Notes: generated by a model from the letters alone, not told the origin. Counted from the first letter of the stretch, positions 44,843 to 57,703 are shown. The stretch is 64,000 nucleotides of DNA from Albula goreensis (GCA_022829145.1 CM040745.1:28402406-28466405); one strand, 5' to 3'. Translations and numbers: made by a program.

Positions 44843-47800
44843 CTGGGAGGTGGAACAGAACATTGTAAAAAAATCATTGTACTGCACACACTGCCTGATA
44901 TCCTGCAGTCACCGCTGAAGATCTATACCGGCCTTTGAATATCCTATCAAATACTAACATGTATTCTCAAGGACACCGCATTGTTTTACCTATAAATTTT
45001 AAAGTGAGCAACTAAATAAAGGGCAAGCCAATTAATTATCATACATGCTAGACTTTGCACACTTGGTTCTGCTGTTTATTAGATGCATGTTGCTTAAGCA
45101 TTTTAAACTGATTCCTAATGAGTAGAATCAAACTAAATAGTAGAAGGTCAAAGGTATTCAAATATGTGCTCAAGTGTGTTCCAAAAGATGACAGAAGCTT
45201 GCTCGTCTCACCTGGTACACCTGTTCAGGTTTGTTTCTGCGGCGCTGTAGAGAAGATAAGGCATTTCAGTCAAGAAAGGTGATCTGTCTAATCTCAGTTA
45301 CATTTTTAACAATATCAATTAGCATATAATTCACAAGGCTACCCTCACACATCTGTCCACCTCACACATCTGTACACCTGCCATCTATCCTTGTTACTTC
45401 TATGACCTATCCCTGTTTATGCTTGATTGGTCTTTCCACACACTCCTGTCCCTTTTTCCCACTTATATGATCTCCTCTTACCTGTCTCACTTCGCTCTCA
45501 AGTCTCTTATATCTTATATCAAGTACAGAGCACATTTGTCGGGTGAAAGTAATTATTACCTCCTTCTTTACTCCAATCTCTTTGTAATTGTCCTCCGTTT
45601 GTTTGTTAAGTCTCTGTGGATTTAATAACAAAGACAAACTGTTACATCCCTTTTTATTCAGTCATCCTGCAGTAGTACATTTAGCCACAGGAGGGCGCCC
45701 TAACTCTTAGTGTTTGTGCACAGTGAACGTGGGGGTTGGTAGGGAACCAAAAAGTAACAAGAGGAAGTCCTCAGATATCATTGCATCTGTAGTGTTCAGT
45801 CATGTGGACTTAACAATTAAAACAATCATGGAGTGAACTAAGTGACATATTCTCTCTCTGCTTGGTATAATTGTATGCCCTTACCGTGTATGTTTCATTG
45901 GCATCCTGTCTGCGGTTCTGGGGGGAAAACCAGAGACATCACATGAACAGATGTCTCTCTCACTATCACTCACTCACCATCACTCATTCACTCATACATG
46001 CCTACATGCAAATATTCAGCCACTGTCTAAAAAAATATTTCCTCTGGATTGGATTTTTCCCACTTATCCAACCTAAACAGCTAAACTGTTTAGCCTCATG
46101 CAGAAACCCTCTGCTGCCAACTCAGGAGGAGGTGGCCATGATACATGGCTCCTCTGGTTCCCCCTCACTTCTTTCCTCACTGCAGAGGCACTACCAGGTA
46201 CATACTGACTATGTCACCAAAAGATACTTAGGTTTGCATTCAAACGTGTTTGGCTGACCTGGCCTGTAGAGAGCGATGAGACTAATAAACCTACCTGGTT
46301 TAACTCCTATATTTCCCCAAGTGGCTGGACAAAAGTGTTACCTTGCCTCTGTGGCCCCCTGGCCATAGCTGGTTATACCATGGGTGCAATTGAATGAATA
46401 CATTTGTATTTTATCATAGTTATCTGTTTTAAAATGGCCGTATTCTATCTTGTGTACCCCCCAAATTCTCTTACCCCCCGTGCGGCTGTGGCTCCACCCT
46501 CTCCTTCACCATGAGGCATCAGGTCATCGTACAGGTCAGCAGGTTGTTTCAGGTCCTGGGAGAACACACAATCATGCAGAGCTAAAGGCATGGTCCAGTG
46601 CTAGCACATCCATAGATAAAATCAGACACTACTGACCAGCGGAAGAGCGTTAGCTAAAACCATGGAGGAAAAAAATTTGTGTTTTTTGAATTACCTCACT
46701 GATTTTACAGATCTGGTATATGAATTTAATACCCACGGTGAAAAGCAAAATATGATGTAATTACAACTCTGAGCTTGACAAATTCTATTAGATTTGGGAA
46801 GTTAAATAGAGTTAATGAATTTATTTTCCTTTGGACAAGATATTTATTTATTAACTTTAACCACAAAAGCTGTAGTAAGAAATTGGGTGTTGAATTATAT
46901 AATAGCTTTAATTCCTAATTGGCTGAGACCACAAGTGGCATAACACACTATGCACGAAGGGTGCTGTGGAGCAGCATTATAGCATCACCTGGAGGGGGAA
47001 TTTAGGGGAAATGTCAGTAATGGTAGAGACCTGGCTGATTGGCTGCAGGAGCTCTGTGGAGCACTTACCATATAGATCCCTTCCTCTTTAGTGACTGGCT
47101 TGGACTTGAAGAACTGTAATGTGAGGGAGTCAGAGAGAGAGAGAATATTTTAATAACAGTGAAGGTAATGGAACAAGAGAACAGATAAAATGTTCATAAC
47201 TGAAATTGCTTGGTGTAACGACACCAGCGCAGTGGGTGGCAGACTCACCCTCTCTCTGAAGAACAGTGCTGTAACGATCAGGCCGTACAGCAACAGAACT
47301 CCATCCAGGATGTAGCAGAGCATGGGTTCATTCAGTCCTCCTGCAGCCTCTGCAGCAGCAGAACAGAAAGGACAGCCATTCACCCAGTTAGACAGGAGAT
47401 AGAAACAGATGGAGGAGGAAGACCAAAGCCCCCATTCTTCCCTCATCATTTCACTTGTCTGTAGTAGCTATTGATGTGTGGTGAGGAGATCAGTCTACGA
47501 TTCTGCCATACTGCCTGCACACTCTGCTTATCAGTTGATGGAAGAAAGGATGCAACAAAGTGAAGTTTTAGAATGCAGCCCAGGAAAGCATCGATCAGTC
47601 ATGGCAAAACAGGGGAACAGTGTCCGATGTCCCAAGAAGCTGAGATAGTATGAATGCAGATCTTTAACTGACATATCCCCATTGGCTAATGTTTGCAATA
47701 TTCACATTGCATTCCTCTAACCTATAATATCTAGCAGTCACAAGAATATTTTTTGAATACAGTAACAGTACAGAACCAATGCAATAATATTTAAATTACA

Positions 47801-50800
47801 TACAATATCATTTTTATGAAGCACAACAGTGTTTTATGAGGTAATCTATGAATTACATGCAAACTGTGGAGGTATGAGCAAGCTTTTATGCTTCTGTTTC
47901 TTCTTGATCAAGATTGAATGAAATAAAGTTTTGATGGAACAAAAGTTATTATGTAACAATTCACAAATATGCTTAAAATTCTTGGCAGGCTCTCAGCCCT
48001 GTTGCTCAATAAAGCTCACACATATGATTAAGCAATATAATTACACCCATTTGATGGAAGATTTGATAGATGACTATCACCACTTACAGAGCTAACACTG
48101 GCAAAAAGTTAAACTTATCGCTGTATTAGAGATAGAGAATGGCCTTTTTCCATTTACAAATTCCTTTTACACACCTATACGCAACAGCAGAGAGTGCCCA
48201 ACTGATTCGGTCAAATCAAAATCACAAAGAGCCTTATTCCTGTCCTAACAGAGTGACAGTAAACAGGAACTCAGTTATAGTTCACTGCTTTACATTGTCA
48301 GAACAGATACCCACACATAGAACACACACAGCTTGTGAGTGATGAGTGGTTTGTGTTGCCTCTCGTGGTCTTTGAGACTCAAGCAGCATCTAGTTCAGTG
48401 GTTTTCCTCTGCTGTTGATTTTTCCGAGTTTGCGTCAGACCTGGGTATAACTGCCTGATGGGGGAGCATGAGGGGGCGGGTAGGTGGGGGAAGGGTGTGG
48501 GCAGTGCTGATTAGTCGAGCTCAAAGCCCCAGTTTCTCCGTTGCAGGCCTCCCTCCCTCCCTGCTGTTTGAGGTGCACAGTGGGTCCTCCATCTTGGCTC
48601 TGAGACACCCCTGGGGGTGCCATATGAACCCCACCCTTAGGAGCCGCTGACTCGTGTATGGTTCTCGGCAGGCATTATCAACATCAGACTGTCTCTGATC
48701 ATACTGCCACAGGCTAAAGGACAGGGGCTGCTCATGGGTAAACTGCAAGAAAATGCAGCCCCTTGTGCTATAGGAGAAATCACAGTTTACAAGAAAAATA
48801 AAATACAAAGGAAGCATATGCTATCCCAGCATACATTGGGTGAAAGGCTAGGAAACACCCAGGGCAGGTTGCCAGTCCATCACAGGGCCAGACAGACAAA
48901 CACTCACTCCCACACAGACCCTTGCACCCATAGACAGTTTGGCAAGTCCAATGCGACTGACTGGCTTGTCTTTGAACTGTTGGAGGAGACCGGAGAACCT
49001 TGAGAAAACGGGGAGAGAATGCAAGCTCCACACGGAAGGGGCCTGGCCATGGTGGGAAAAGAACCTGGGTCCCTCCTGTTGTGAGGCCGCACTGCTGAAA
49101 ATTATTTCTATATTTACATTTAATCTCACATTCCTGGATGGTCTACATTTAAAAATGCGATAATGGTTGCCATGTTTATTTTATTTCACTACAAAACAAT
49201 TGCCACATTAACACACTTACATTTTTTTTATTCTAATTTTGAACAAACAAGACCTATATATAGATCAAACAATCATTCAGATGACATTGCAAGGCAAAAT
49301 ATTTCAGGGTTGCATTATAATATAGAGTTTTATGTATGTTAGCAACAGTTACTTAAGTAAAATCTAGCGAATTATATTCTGTCTGCCATAATTGTAACTG
49401 TTGGCAGGACTGTCAGCAGTAAGGAAGCTGCAGTTTTTGAAAGTGGGACAGTGTAGTGGTGGCTTTTTTAGGTACCGCTAACAAATGATATGGCGGCCAT
49501 AATAACCACTTGCTGTGCAGCCAGATTGTTTTAGTGATGTTGACTGCTCACAATGCTTGTGAAAGCATATCACTATCATTACTATGTCTGTGCTAAGAAT
49601 GGCCTTCGGTTCAGATGCTCTCAGTTGGACTGTACCACCTGTTGGTTCCATGGTTAATAGAAGTGTAGTACTGGTTGAACATAAACATGTTTCAACTACT
49701 GGCAGAAAAGAAATGACAGAGTGGCATCTTCCTACCTAGCACTGCAAACAAACTAGCATCTTTACTAAACCGACAACAACAACAGATGATCTTGAAATTG
49801 ACATGCTGTGTCAGATGATATTAGAGAAATAACTTTTGGTGATTGATGTTTAATTTTATGGTAAAGAAGCTGAATGAGCTTGTTGACGGTAGCTGGCTAG
49901 CTAAATACATACCCTCAACTACCAGCACAAATATAATGTTCTCTGAAAACTGGCCTTGACTCCACACATTCATGAGAAGCTGTGATTTCACCCTTGTGGA
50001 TCATCAGGCCAACTAGTCTTGCACAAATCAGTGATAAAATGCTAAACATGCTTATCATCACTTCCTCAGTTGTGGCTGGAAAAGCTTCTTTGTATGATTG
50101 TCACATGTCAGACCCAGTGGTATTTTTGACTGCTGTTTTCAATAGAGAATCAGATTTGGTTTCAGATTATGTAATGGCCTCAAAGTTACAAAATAACACC
50201 CTTTTGTCATGTTTAATTTAAGTACATTAGTATGTTGGTGTATGCTTAAAATACAGTTGTGAGCTTTATTGGTGTAGAAATTATTGGTGCGTGCAAAGAG
50301 TCTGGAGACTATTCGATGAAATTGTAACAGGAAGTCATCAGCTACACCCTGACAGGGTCTCACAGAGCCCTTCGCCTTTTATGTGCTCTTTATCTGATGA
50401 ACACTTCAGCTTATTTCCTAAGAGATATTTTAAGCGATGCATGAAACTTTGAGGGTGACATTAATCGAGAAGTCTTGCAGATAATGTTGATTTTAGAAGA
50501 TCATACTCATTTCTCCAACGTGATCATATCCATTTATTTCTCACATTTGAAAACTGAGACCTTGTTTTCATTTGCTTTACCAGAGAATCCTATGAATGTT
50601 AATGCTATTTCTCAAGAGGGACTAGGACAACGAAGGTGGTGCCCATGCAATTTACCGCCTTCACATAATTTGAAAGTGAACCAATAATCAAACAACACTA
50701 CACTCTGAATAGCAGGTATGTGTATTGCGCACACATTTAAACATCACCTATACATTGAAATCACTAACCACACAGAGATGTTCTCCAAGTCCTATGATCA

Positions 50801-53800
50801 GGTTTCAAGTGTATAAATGAAGTGATGGAAAGGTGCTGTGGGTAAACGCTTTCTGAACTGATTTACTTTACTCCTGAGAGGTGAAAATTTCTCCTTGGCT
50901 AGCCTGGCTGTGTCTCCGACTGTAAGAGTGAGAAGAGGAAAGTAAACACTCCCTCCATCCTTGTCAGATCTGGGGAACACCATAGCAGTGATGTGCTGAG
51001 GAAAGACCTTGTGACACTCAGACCGAAGAACTGCGCTGAACCACATTCCGATCATGCACACTTTCCACTCTGGAGCCCACAAACACAGTCATCTACAGTC
51101 ACTGCGCAACACAACCTTTCTTGCAGCTCCAGCAGAGAGAGAGAGAGACTGAGACAGAGACTTAGGCATCTTGCCCTCTTCTTATAATTTTCTTAAATGC
51201 ATATAGTTATTGTATCACATCTAATCACATTTTGAATTTTCTTTTTCTGAGACTGTTTGAAGAACTATTCGAATATGTAGTTTTAATGAATTGTATGAAT
51301 TGTAAAATGACCAAAACGTAAGAGCCATTTTATCTTTACTAACTGGTAGAATCATGTAAAGTATTATCATGTGATAGCAGATAATGTTAAATTAAAGAGA
51401 TGTCCTGGTTAGTATTTATTTGGCTGCGAAGCTCTGGAGCTTTGGAAGCAGTGTTAGGAAGATCAGAATCAAAAGAACAGAATTTTAGAAGTGTTTTGAG
51501 ATATTGTGTTATTACTGACAGAAAATAATGTTGATTGGGCAAAGTACAGTGCTACTTTAAATGCCAAGTGAGTGAGAGTCCTGCCACTGTGCAAGGCTAG
51601 AGAGCAACCACAGGAAGCGGGTGACATACTTACACCTGCTAACACAGCCTATCTTTAGAGGTTGTCATGGGGGCCAGAAAAATGAACACTTTGGTGTTTT
51701 GGTCAATATCAGGCACCTTCTTCAGAGGGTGGGTACTTCCTTTGGCCTCAGTTTTTTCATAGCTACAACAAAAGGATCATGATGCAGCCAATCCTTAATT
51801 CTGCATATTCCTCTCATGCATAATTGAATACTTTCTTCAATGGCATAATATACTCATAAAATTCAATAAATAGAATATTGCTTTGGTTAGGTTAGGTTTA
51901 TGGTTATCATTGAATTTTAAAGTTCAGACTACAATTATTTAAAAAAAAAATGGGACAAGTTCAGAATTAACCTAGTCAACCAAATGCACCAAACGCAGAT
52001 TTTGATTTTGTCCAAGCGATTTGGAGGGGATAGTGTGTGTTTTGCTGTGGCAATGTGTTGGGTTGCCAGGATGTAGTGAAACATGTCATGATATGGTGTA
52101 GCGTGCAGATTGTGTTTAAAAAGCAACTTCAGTATTCCCAAACAGAAAAGACTACTTTATCTGTTCATGATGAATTTTCATCGAGCACCAAAGGATGACC
52201 TTAAATTACAGTAGAAACCTGGGAAAATGGAAGAGTTGGTGGGTGTGCAAATCTTTATGGAACCAAGAAACAGCGTACGCCATAAAACCTTCTTAAACTC
52301 ATTATTGCAGCTGATCCAAAATGAAAGCATTAAAATACAATCGGTCACTTTCCATTGATGTAAAAGGTATCAAGAGTACCAATAGTGTTTGATACAAAGA
52401 GGGGAAGACTGAAATCATATGTCTTGTGTAACATGCCAAAAAGTCATCTGCAAAGTCACTTTTGAAGCTAAACCATTTTAAATTGCAAATGACCATCAAA
52501 TCTTGGAGGCTCTAGGAGGAACAGTAAGTTCCTGGTGCCAAAATGAAGTTTTCATGGATAAAATACAGCTGACCCTCCCACATTGTGGGGTTTAGGGGCT
52601 CAGCCCCCCATGATGTGGAAAAACATTGTATATATTAATGGTTATTAAACAATAAAATACATTAATATTATACATATATTTAATGCATTTATGGCTTAGA
52701 AAACTTTTTAACGTTTTCTTTAATTTTTCGTCTGCTGCGCACATCATCTGCGTGCTACGCAATTTCCCGCACAAGGCCGCAAAGCTCCCAAAAATTCCCG
52801 TTTAATTGTTTGTTGGCGACCCGCAAAAAATCAAAGCCGCAATGTGGAAAGCTGTAATGTGTGAGGGTCAACTGTATTTGTTGTATTCTAGCTTTCTCAA
52901 GCTTAGTTATGGTCAGAATAGTATTATGGGAACTCAGAGGTGGTGGGTTCAATTCCCAGGTAGGGCACTGATGTACTCTTGAGTAAGGCATGTAACTCAA
53001 ATTGCCCAAATAATTATCCAGCTGTGTAAATGAATAGTGTGTAGAAATGGAAACAGCGTAAGTCGCTCTGGATAAGTGTCTGCTAAAGGCCTAAAATGTA
53101 ATGCCAATATAAATGATCACATTCCCACAGAAAATACACACTGAGCAGAGTTTGCTCATTGTGGGCATTACAAACCCAAGTTACTGGTATGCTAGACAAA
53201 CTCACTGTATATAAGCCATCAAAGACAAAATTTTCAAAGAGAGTGATTAAATACCCACACACTCTGGAAATATATACAAATGCCCTCTTGCATGTAAGTC
53301 AAAGAGTGATATTAATGTCAAGACAGCATATTTATTTCCAGGAAATACGGAAATACACAGCTTAATGAAACAAAATGTTCAAAATCAAGTAAAAATTAGA
53401 ACCCGGGCAAAGGTTTTTGCTTTGCAGGCCTGTAAATGATAAAGTAACGACTGTGATACATGGCTTTTGCTTCCCAACCCTCGATGAGACTGTATATTTG
53501 GTTTTAATGAATTATTTTAAATTATTATCTCTGAACACACAAGGATTTGATAATACTTAAATGTACCTTAGTCTTTTTGTTATAAATTGTGTTAACAAGA
53601 GCAACTACATAAAAATATGAACAGACATACAGCAAAGGGATATCGTATTGCTTTGGGAAACAATGCAAAGTGCCAGAATTCCTTACAAATTAGGAATGAA
53701 TGTAGAGATTTTGGTGTGTGAAATTATTTTTAAATGATAATGCACAGTGATTTTGAAATGCAAAACCATAATTTAAAACTAAATAAATTTAGTTTTCAAC

Positions 53801-56800
53801 AAAAAGAACAGCTACAAAAAATATGGCAGATGACAGGATACACAATACTGCTGTCAAAGCATGTGACCCCGCAGACTTCATTTCATATAATGTATGAACG
53901 ACGTATCTTATGGCAAACTTAGCTTCTGTATTTGTGAGCTTTGCAAGTCACAGAAGAACTGGCATACATTCATCTGCATGTATTTTCTATGTGAAATAGC
54001 TACCATGCCATTATTAGATAACTAACAAATCCTCCAGCTAAATATCAGTTACTGCTGTAGGTAAGACACAAATATATCCCACAAACATATCCTATAATAT
54101 TATAGCCCTCATGACAAATTGATTTTAAAAAGAAAAGCATGCGACTGTAAATTTAAAAATGAGTAATATGCAGAAAGGTGTAAAAGCAAACTCAAAATAT
54201 AACACATTTTCATTTTGAAATAAAACTAAAAAACTACATTATTGACTCGATAATTCTTTAGTAACTCTTTAGTAATTCTAAAGATACAGCATTCAACATG
54301 TAAGACTGCTGTTAGGTAAAAAAAAAAAGGCCAGGCCAAATTAATTTTCATTGCTGATGGAAGAGATGATCAAGAAAACTGTTGAAAAAAATGTCTTATG
54401 GTTAAGTTCTTCATAAAAAATGTGTATGATAGGCTGTCCGATACATACACTTGAAGACTACAAACTTACAAAGTAACAGTCTGTACCAATATTTAGGCTG
54501 TTCAGCCCATTGATGTTTTTAAACAATCCAGAGCTTGTATTTTAATGTAAAAATAATGACGATTTTTTAAAAATATATAATTATTTATTTCTCATATCCA
54601 ATTTACTCTCTGGGTTGCATGATATCGCTTAACAAAATATTTAGATCTTGGGAATTGTAGCCTATGGCAACAAGGTTATGTCTCTGCACCTGCATTCTGT
54701 ACAATGGAATTGCAAATTGATAATTTGAAATACTGTTCAGGTTATCAGCCTGTGTTTGACCTATAACCATTACTTCCGTTCAGTAAATCTCATGTGCTTT
54801 TCTAATAACCCTTAATGTGGCATTTGCTTTCTCATCAGGTCTGCACTTAGCTAATCAAGCCCTGATGGCACCACAGTTTCTTTAATTGTATTCAAAAAAA
54901 CACTTGTGAAGTACATTGTTTGTGCATGCATTAAATAAAAGCGGAAAAAACTTTACTTGAAGATGTTGTAGACAATTGCAGATTTTACTCATATTCATGA
55001 GTAAACAACAGTGCCGAAAAACATTGAGAACAAAAAAAAAAAAAAAAAAACTATTTTGCATGGCTTTGTATGGAACTTCTTACCAGACATAAAACATTGT
55101 GTTAGTGTATACAGCTGGTCTGAGAGCAATAGAACACCTGAGTCATTGGCAAAACTCAGCTTTTACCTCACATAGTTAGTTTGACATCTTGTTTTTTCCA
55201 AAACATTTGACTTTTGTCCCCTACCGTGGAATGAACAGTTGGAATATTTTGTAAAGCTGTGCAGCTACCTGTCAAATTATAATCAAAAATTCAGCTATAA
55301 TATTTGTGAATGCATGACACGTACGTTCTTCTCTATCTCTGAATATCTCAATAAAATATTGAAAAGATTCAATATCATTTTTTAATTCAGAAGTTTTATA
55401 ATTGTATTTACAATTTTTCACAGTGAGATTTGCATACATTTTTGGGTAAGGGTCCTCTGAAATTTCTCTCTGGTTATATTAAACATTATATTATATATTT
55501 ATATTATATGGACAAAACTTATTATATGAACAAAATTGTTGTCTTCTTAAAAAACATGCAAATATATATAAATATATGTAATATTTTACATAATTTTTTT
55601 ATACATATTTGCTTTTAACTGGGCATTAACTTTTACTACACTTTTCAAAAGAGTAGGCGACCAAGGCACCAAGCAATAGATGTATTACATCATGTTTATT
55701 TATTGTGCATTTTTAAAATGTATTTAACAATAAGGATTTGGATTCAAACAGCAATGTAATATAATGGTCAGGGAGCTCCAACTCAAAGGTTGCAGATTCA
55801 ATTCCTGGTTAAGACACTCACTATCAACATACCTTTAAATGCAAGATTTTTCACCTGCATTGCTTCATAAATATATAGCTGTATAGATGGATACTGTGTA
55901 ATATGCAAACTGTAAGGTACTGTGGGTAAGAGTGTCAGCTAAATTAAATATTAGTGATTATACCACCCGTGAATGATCAAAAAACTTCAGTCCTTCTTGA
56001 AATGCTGTTCCACAAGTTTGGAACTGTCTTTATGCAATATAGCAGCACTCTCCAAGAGGGACGGTTTCCAAAAGAGACAGAGAAGGTACAAATGTACCTT
56101 CCTGAATTTCCCATCCAGGTCTGATGATGATTTTTCAATGCTAAGATTTTGCTGATTGTGAGAGCCATGGAAGGTGTTTGACTTCGTCCTGGTGTTCATG
56201 AAACCACTCTTGAATCCATTTAGCAGTGTAATGGAACTGTTATAATCTTGAAATATGGAAGCTATGTTTACACTATAGGATGGACTAGTCATCTAAAAGG
56301 CTTCATAACCCTACCATGCAAAGTAATGATCTGACCCAATGAGTATCACACTAAGCGGTTGCCAATTCCTCTCCCCACCAGGTTTACCAGCTGGAAACAG
56401 GCAGTGTAGATTGAGGCTCCGAACTCAAACCATTTTTCTGTCTTCCACTCTTCAGAGGTCCAGGTTTTGTACTCATTAGATCAGGTTATGCATTGTTGTA
56501 CATTGGCCTTGCTTACAAGTGGTTTCTCAATGGCAGAACCACCATAAATGTCAGCTTTGTGAAGCTCATTACGAACAATATTTGCTGAGACTGGGTCACA
56601 ATGGGGTAGATTCAGTTAAGTGATCGTTTCTGAGAATGTTTTTTGGGGGTTTTAGCAACAAGAAAATGTCCATCTATCCTAGCGGGTGAGTTAAACGTGA
56701 GACCACTGTTCTTTACTATTTTTATGAAGGTTCAAACATGTTCTTTCTTTCTTTACAGTTCCGCTTGGTATGATGTGAAGAAGCGGATGTGATATATTAC

Positions 56801-57647
56801 GATGACAGAAACACTTCATCAACAAAAGGTTTTTTGATTTTTTTAAACAAAAACAGAAAAGGCAAAAGATACACACTCACTCAGAGGAAAGATGAAGCAA
56901 CTTGCTTTCAAGAAAAAATTGGTTTTGATAAAGCAGTCCCCTCTTCTCACTTCATTGGAAAATGCCCCAATATGTTTTTAGGAGGGTAAGAATCGGACGC
57001 ACCCCACACAATAATTTTACTTCAACACCAGATCATAGGCTTGAGAGGAGTATTAGAACATTCCAAGGACCTATAAGCCTTGAACTTACTGTTCTGGTCT
57101 TTTTTGCATTTTTATTGACCTGGTCACTCAGTCCATAAGAAATCGAAACCAAAATCAAGATTCTACCACCACGGTCAAGCACACAGTGTATCAGCGCGAG
57201 AAGAGCTTAACCAGCTATGAACTTTAAGTATAAAAACACAGTTCTCACAAGAGTAAAAATTGTGTTTTGTTGTTCTCCCTTCTCCCCTGACTACAGTCAT
57301 CATCAGAAGGTGGTCAGGGGGTCAGTGGTTTGCTGCAGTTGAATGATTTTTTTCTTAGTGATGCGGAAGCCCAGATAAAAAAAATGGCAACTGGTAATAT
57401 TCTGTCATGCACCAGCACAGATAAAGTGCTGTCACTGTCCTCTTCACTTGCTACCTTGGGGGAAGGCTGATCTCCTTGCCACGCTACATTCTCCTTATTT
57501 TATTCTCCTGCATTGGTGAGGGAGTTCTTGTGTGGCTGAGGTGCTGAGAAAACAGCATTCTCTTGACAAACAGCATGGTTGGCTCTTACCTGTCGGCGAC
57601 ACTGCTGCAGTCAGGAATACCAGGACACCTGTCCTCCGTAAATCCAT
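44777..57647 (-). CDS. cd247: CD247 (T-cell receptor CD3 zeta chain), eight coding exons
   Basis: In transcript order the exons are 57647-57590, 47349-47249, 47113-47069, 46555-46475, 45917-45885, 45613-45560, 45244-45212 and 44842-44777. They join in frame to 156 residues (human 164). Residues 1-19 form a signal peptide (MDLRRTGVLVFLTAAV). A very short ectodomain leads to C31, the disulphide-dimer Cys, and to a membrane helix at about 32-50 with D35, which pairs with the TCR alpha Arg. The cytoplasmic tail carries three ITAMs: Y67MDL..Y77DDL, Y105TRL..Y116KEI and Y134QDL..Y145ESL, and ends HMQPLPPR like other vertebrates. The ITAM tyrosines are Lck substrates and ZAP-70 docking sites. Exon 1 was assigned from its phase-1 donor, which forms the conserved T-E-A junction with exon 2. 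Exon 6 has an alternative donor adding 26 residues. The gene is tail to tail with pou2f1, as in human. Confidence 0.93.
45482..45613 (-). CDS. cd247: cd247 exon 6 with alternative donors
   Basis: The acceptor ATTAAATCCACAG opens the exon at 45613. The short form ends at 45560 before GTAATA and codes RLNKQTEDNYKEIGVKKE, the second half of ITAM2, as in mammals. The frame stays open for another 78 bp to 45482, where GTAAGA is a better donor; this would add 26 residues between ITAM2 and ITAM3, ending RLESEVRQ. Both forms keep the frame into RRRNKPEQ. A separate 24-bp microexon is unlikely because its intron would be only 54 bp. Confidence 0.75.
47249..47349 (-). CDS. cd247: cd247 exon 2 (ectodomain and transmembrane segment)
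   Basis: Codes AAGGLNEPMLCYILDGVL and the rest of the helix to FFRER. The C-Y-x-L-D-G motif is the signature of CD3 zeta and the related FcR gamma chain. The acceptor is a CTGCTGCTGCAG tract and the donor GTGAGT. Confidence 0.95.
48826..49096 (+). mobile_element. dispersed teleost repeat (LINE/SINE 3'-type fragment)
   Basis: The text ACATTGGGTGAAAGGCTAGG, then GGTTGCCAGTCCATCACAGG, GGAGACCGGAGAACC and GGGGAGAGAATGCAAGCTCC follows a dispersed fish repeat often found in introns and UTRs. I recognise the consensus but am unsure of its class (L2-type LINE 3' end or a SINE using it). The four ORFs across it on both strands are not genes. Confidence 0.6.
52566..52874. mobile_element. pogo/Tigger-like MITE, 309 bp
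   Basis: The element starts CAGCTGACCCTC and ends GAGGGTCAACTG, so the termini are inverted repeats beginning CAG and ending CTG. It is flanked by TA on both sides (52564-52565 and 52875-52876), the target duplication of Tc1/mariner and pogo elements. The interior repeats CCGCAATGTGG-type words and has no transposase frame, so it is non-autonomous. Confidence 0.8.
52905..53100 (+). mobile_element. tRNA-derived SINE
   Basis: A B-box-like GGTTCAATTCC lies at about 52948. The tail GTAAGTCGCTCTGGATAAGT followed by GTCTGCTAAAGGCCTAAAAT is the familiar 3' end of several teleost SINE families. It begins about 30 bp after the pogo-like MITE. The head with the A box is eroded. Confidence 0.75.
55740..55955 (+). 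mobile_element. second, more diverged tRNA-derived SINE
   Basis: A B-box-like AGATTCAATTCC lies near 55794 and a tail of the same kind as the 52.9-kb SINE (GGTACTGTGGGTAAGAGTGT CAGCTAAAT in two parts) at about 55915-55945. It is older or of another subfamily. Confidence 0.6.
55975..56640 (-). mobile_element. broken Tc1-like transposase fragment, minus strand
   Basis: Read on the minus strand in shifting frames, the sequence follows a Tc1-like transposase. A part near 56600-56540 reads ANIVRNELHKADIYGGSA. Then come EYKTWTSEEWK (about 56470), FQDYN (about 56250) at the catalytic Asp region, a helix followed by degenerate SQS-x-DLN (about 56150), and the terminal TVPNLWNSISRR (about 56020). Frameshifts and stops split it, so it is dead. 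It is a different family from the copy at 1.2-2.7 kb. Terminal repeats were not found. Confidence 0.78.
57590..57647 (-). CDS. cd247: cd247 exon 1 (signal peptide)
   Basis: ATG at 57647 opens MDLRRTGVLVFLTAAVSPT, a hydrophobic signal peptide, ending with one base of a split codon before GTAAGA. The phase-1 donor joins exon 2 to read PTEAAGGLNEP, paralleling the human junction PITEAQSFG. A GA-rich 5'UTR, with (CT)n on the plus strand, lies just upstream. Confidence 0.85.
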
Positions 57648-57671
57648 CTGCCTTGCTCCTTCCTCTCTCCG

Positions 57672-57697
<26 letters not shown>
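57672..57697. repeat. (CT)n tract in cd247 5'UTR/promoter
   Basis: About 13 CT units on the plus strand, which are GA on the cd247 strand, begin about 25 bp upstream of its start codon. Confidence 0.85.

Positions 57698-57703
<6 letters not shown>

Larger units (their letters stand above)
47350..57589 (-). other. cd247: cd247 intron 1 (10.2 kb)
   Basis: A large first intron separates the signal-peptide exon from the rest, as in mammals. It holds the repeats listed separately at 48826-49096, 52566-52874, 52905-53100, 55740-55955 and 55975-56640. The remaining DNA is AT-rich and shows no other exon. Octamers lie at 55428-55435 and 55556-55563. Confidence 0.7.

Noticed and set aside
45482-45505. 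A separate 24-bp cd247 microexon (RLESEVRQ)
   Set aside because: It would need a 54-bp intron with a purine-rich acceptor; the continuous open frame makes alternative donor use the simpler reading.
48734-49163. ORFs of 62-98 codons on both strands
   Set aside because: They fall on a recognisable dispersed teleost repeat and read it in several frames.
50798-51082. Minus-strand ORF MWAPEWKVCMIGMWF as cd247 exon 1
   Set aside because: It has no phase-1 donor giving the conserved junction; the exon at 57590-57647 fits phase, signal peptide and human junction.
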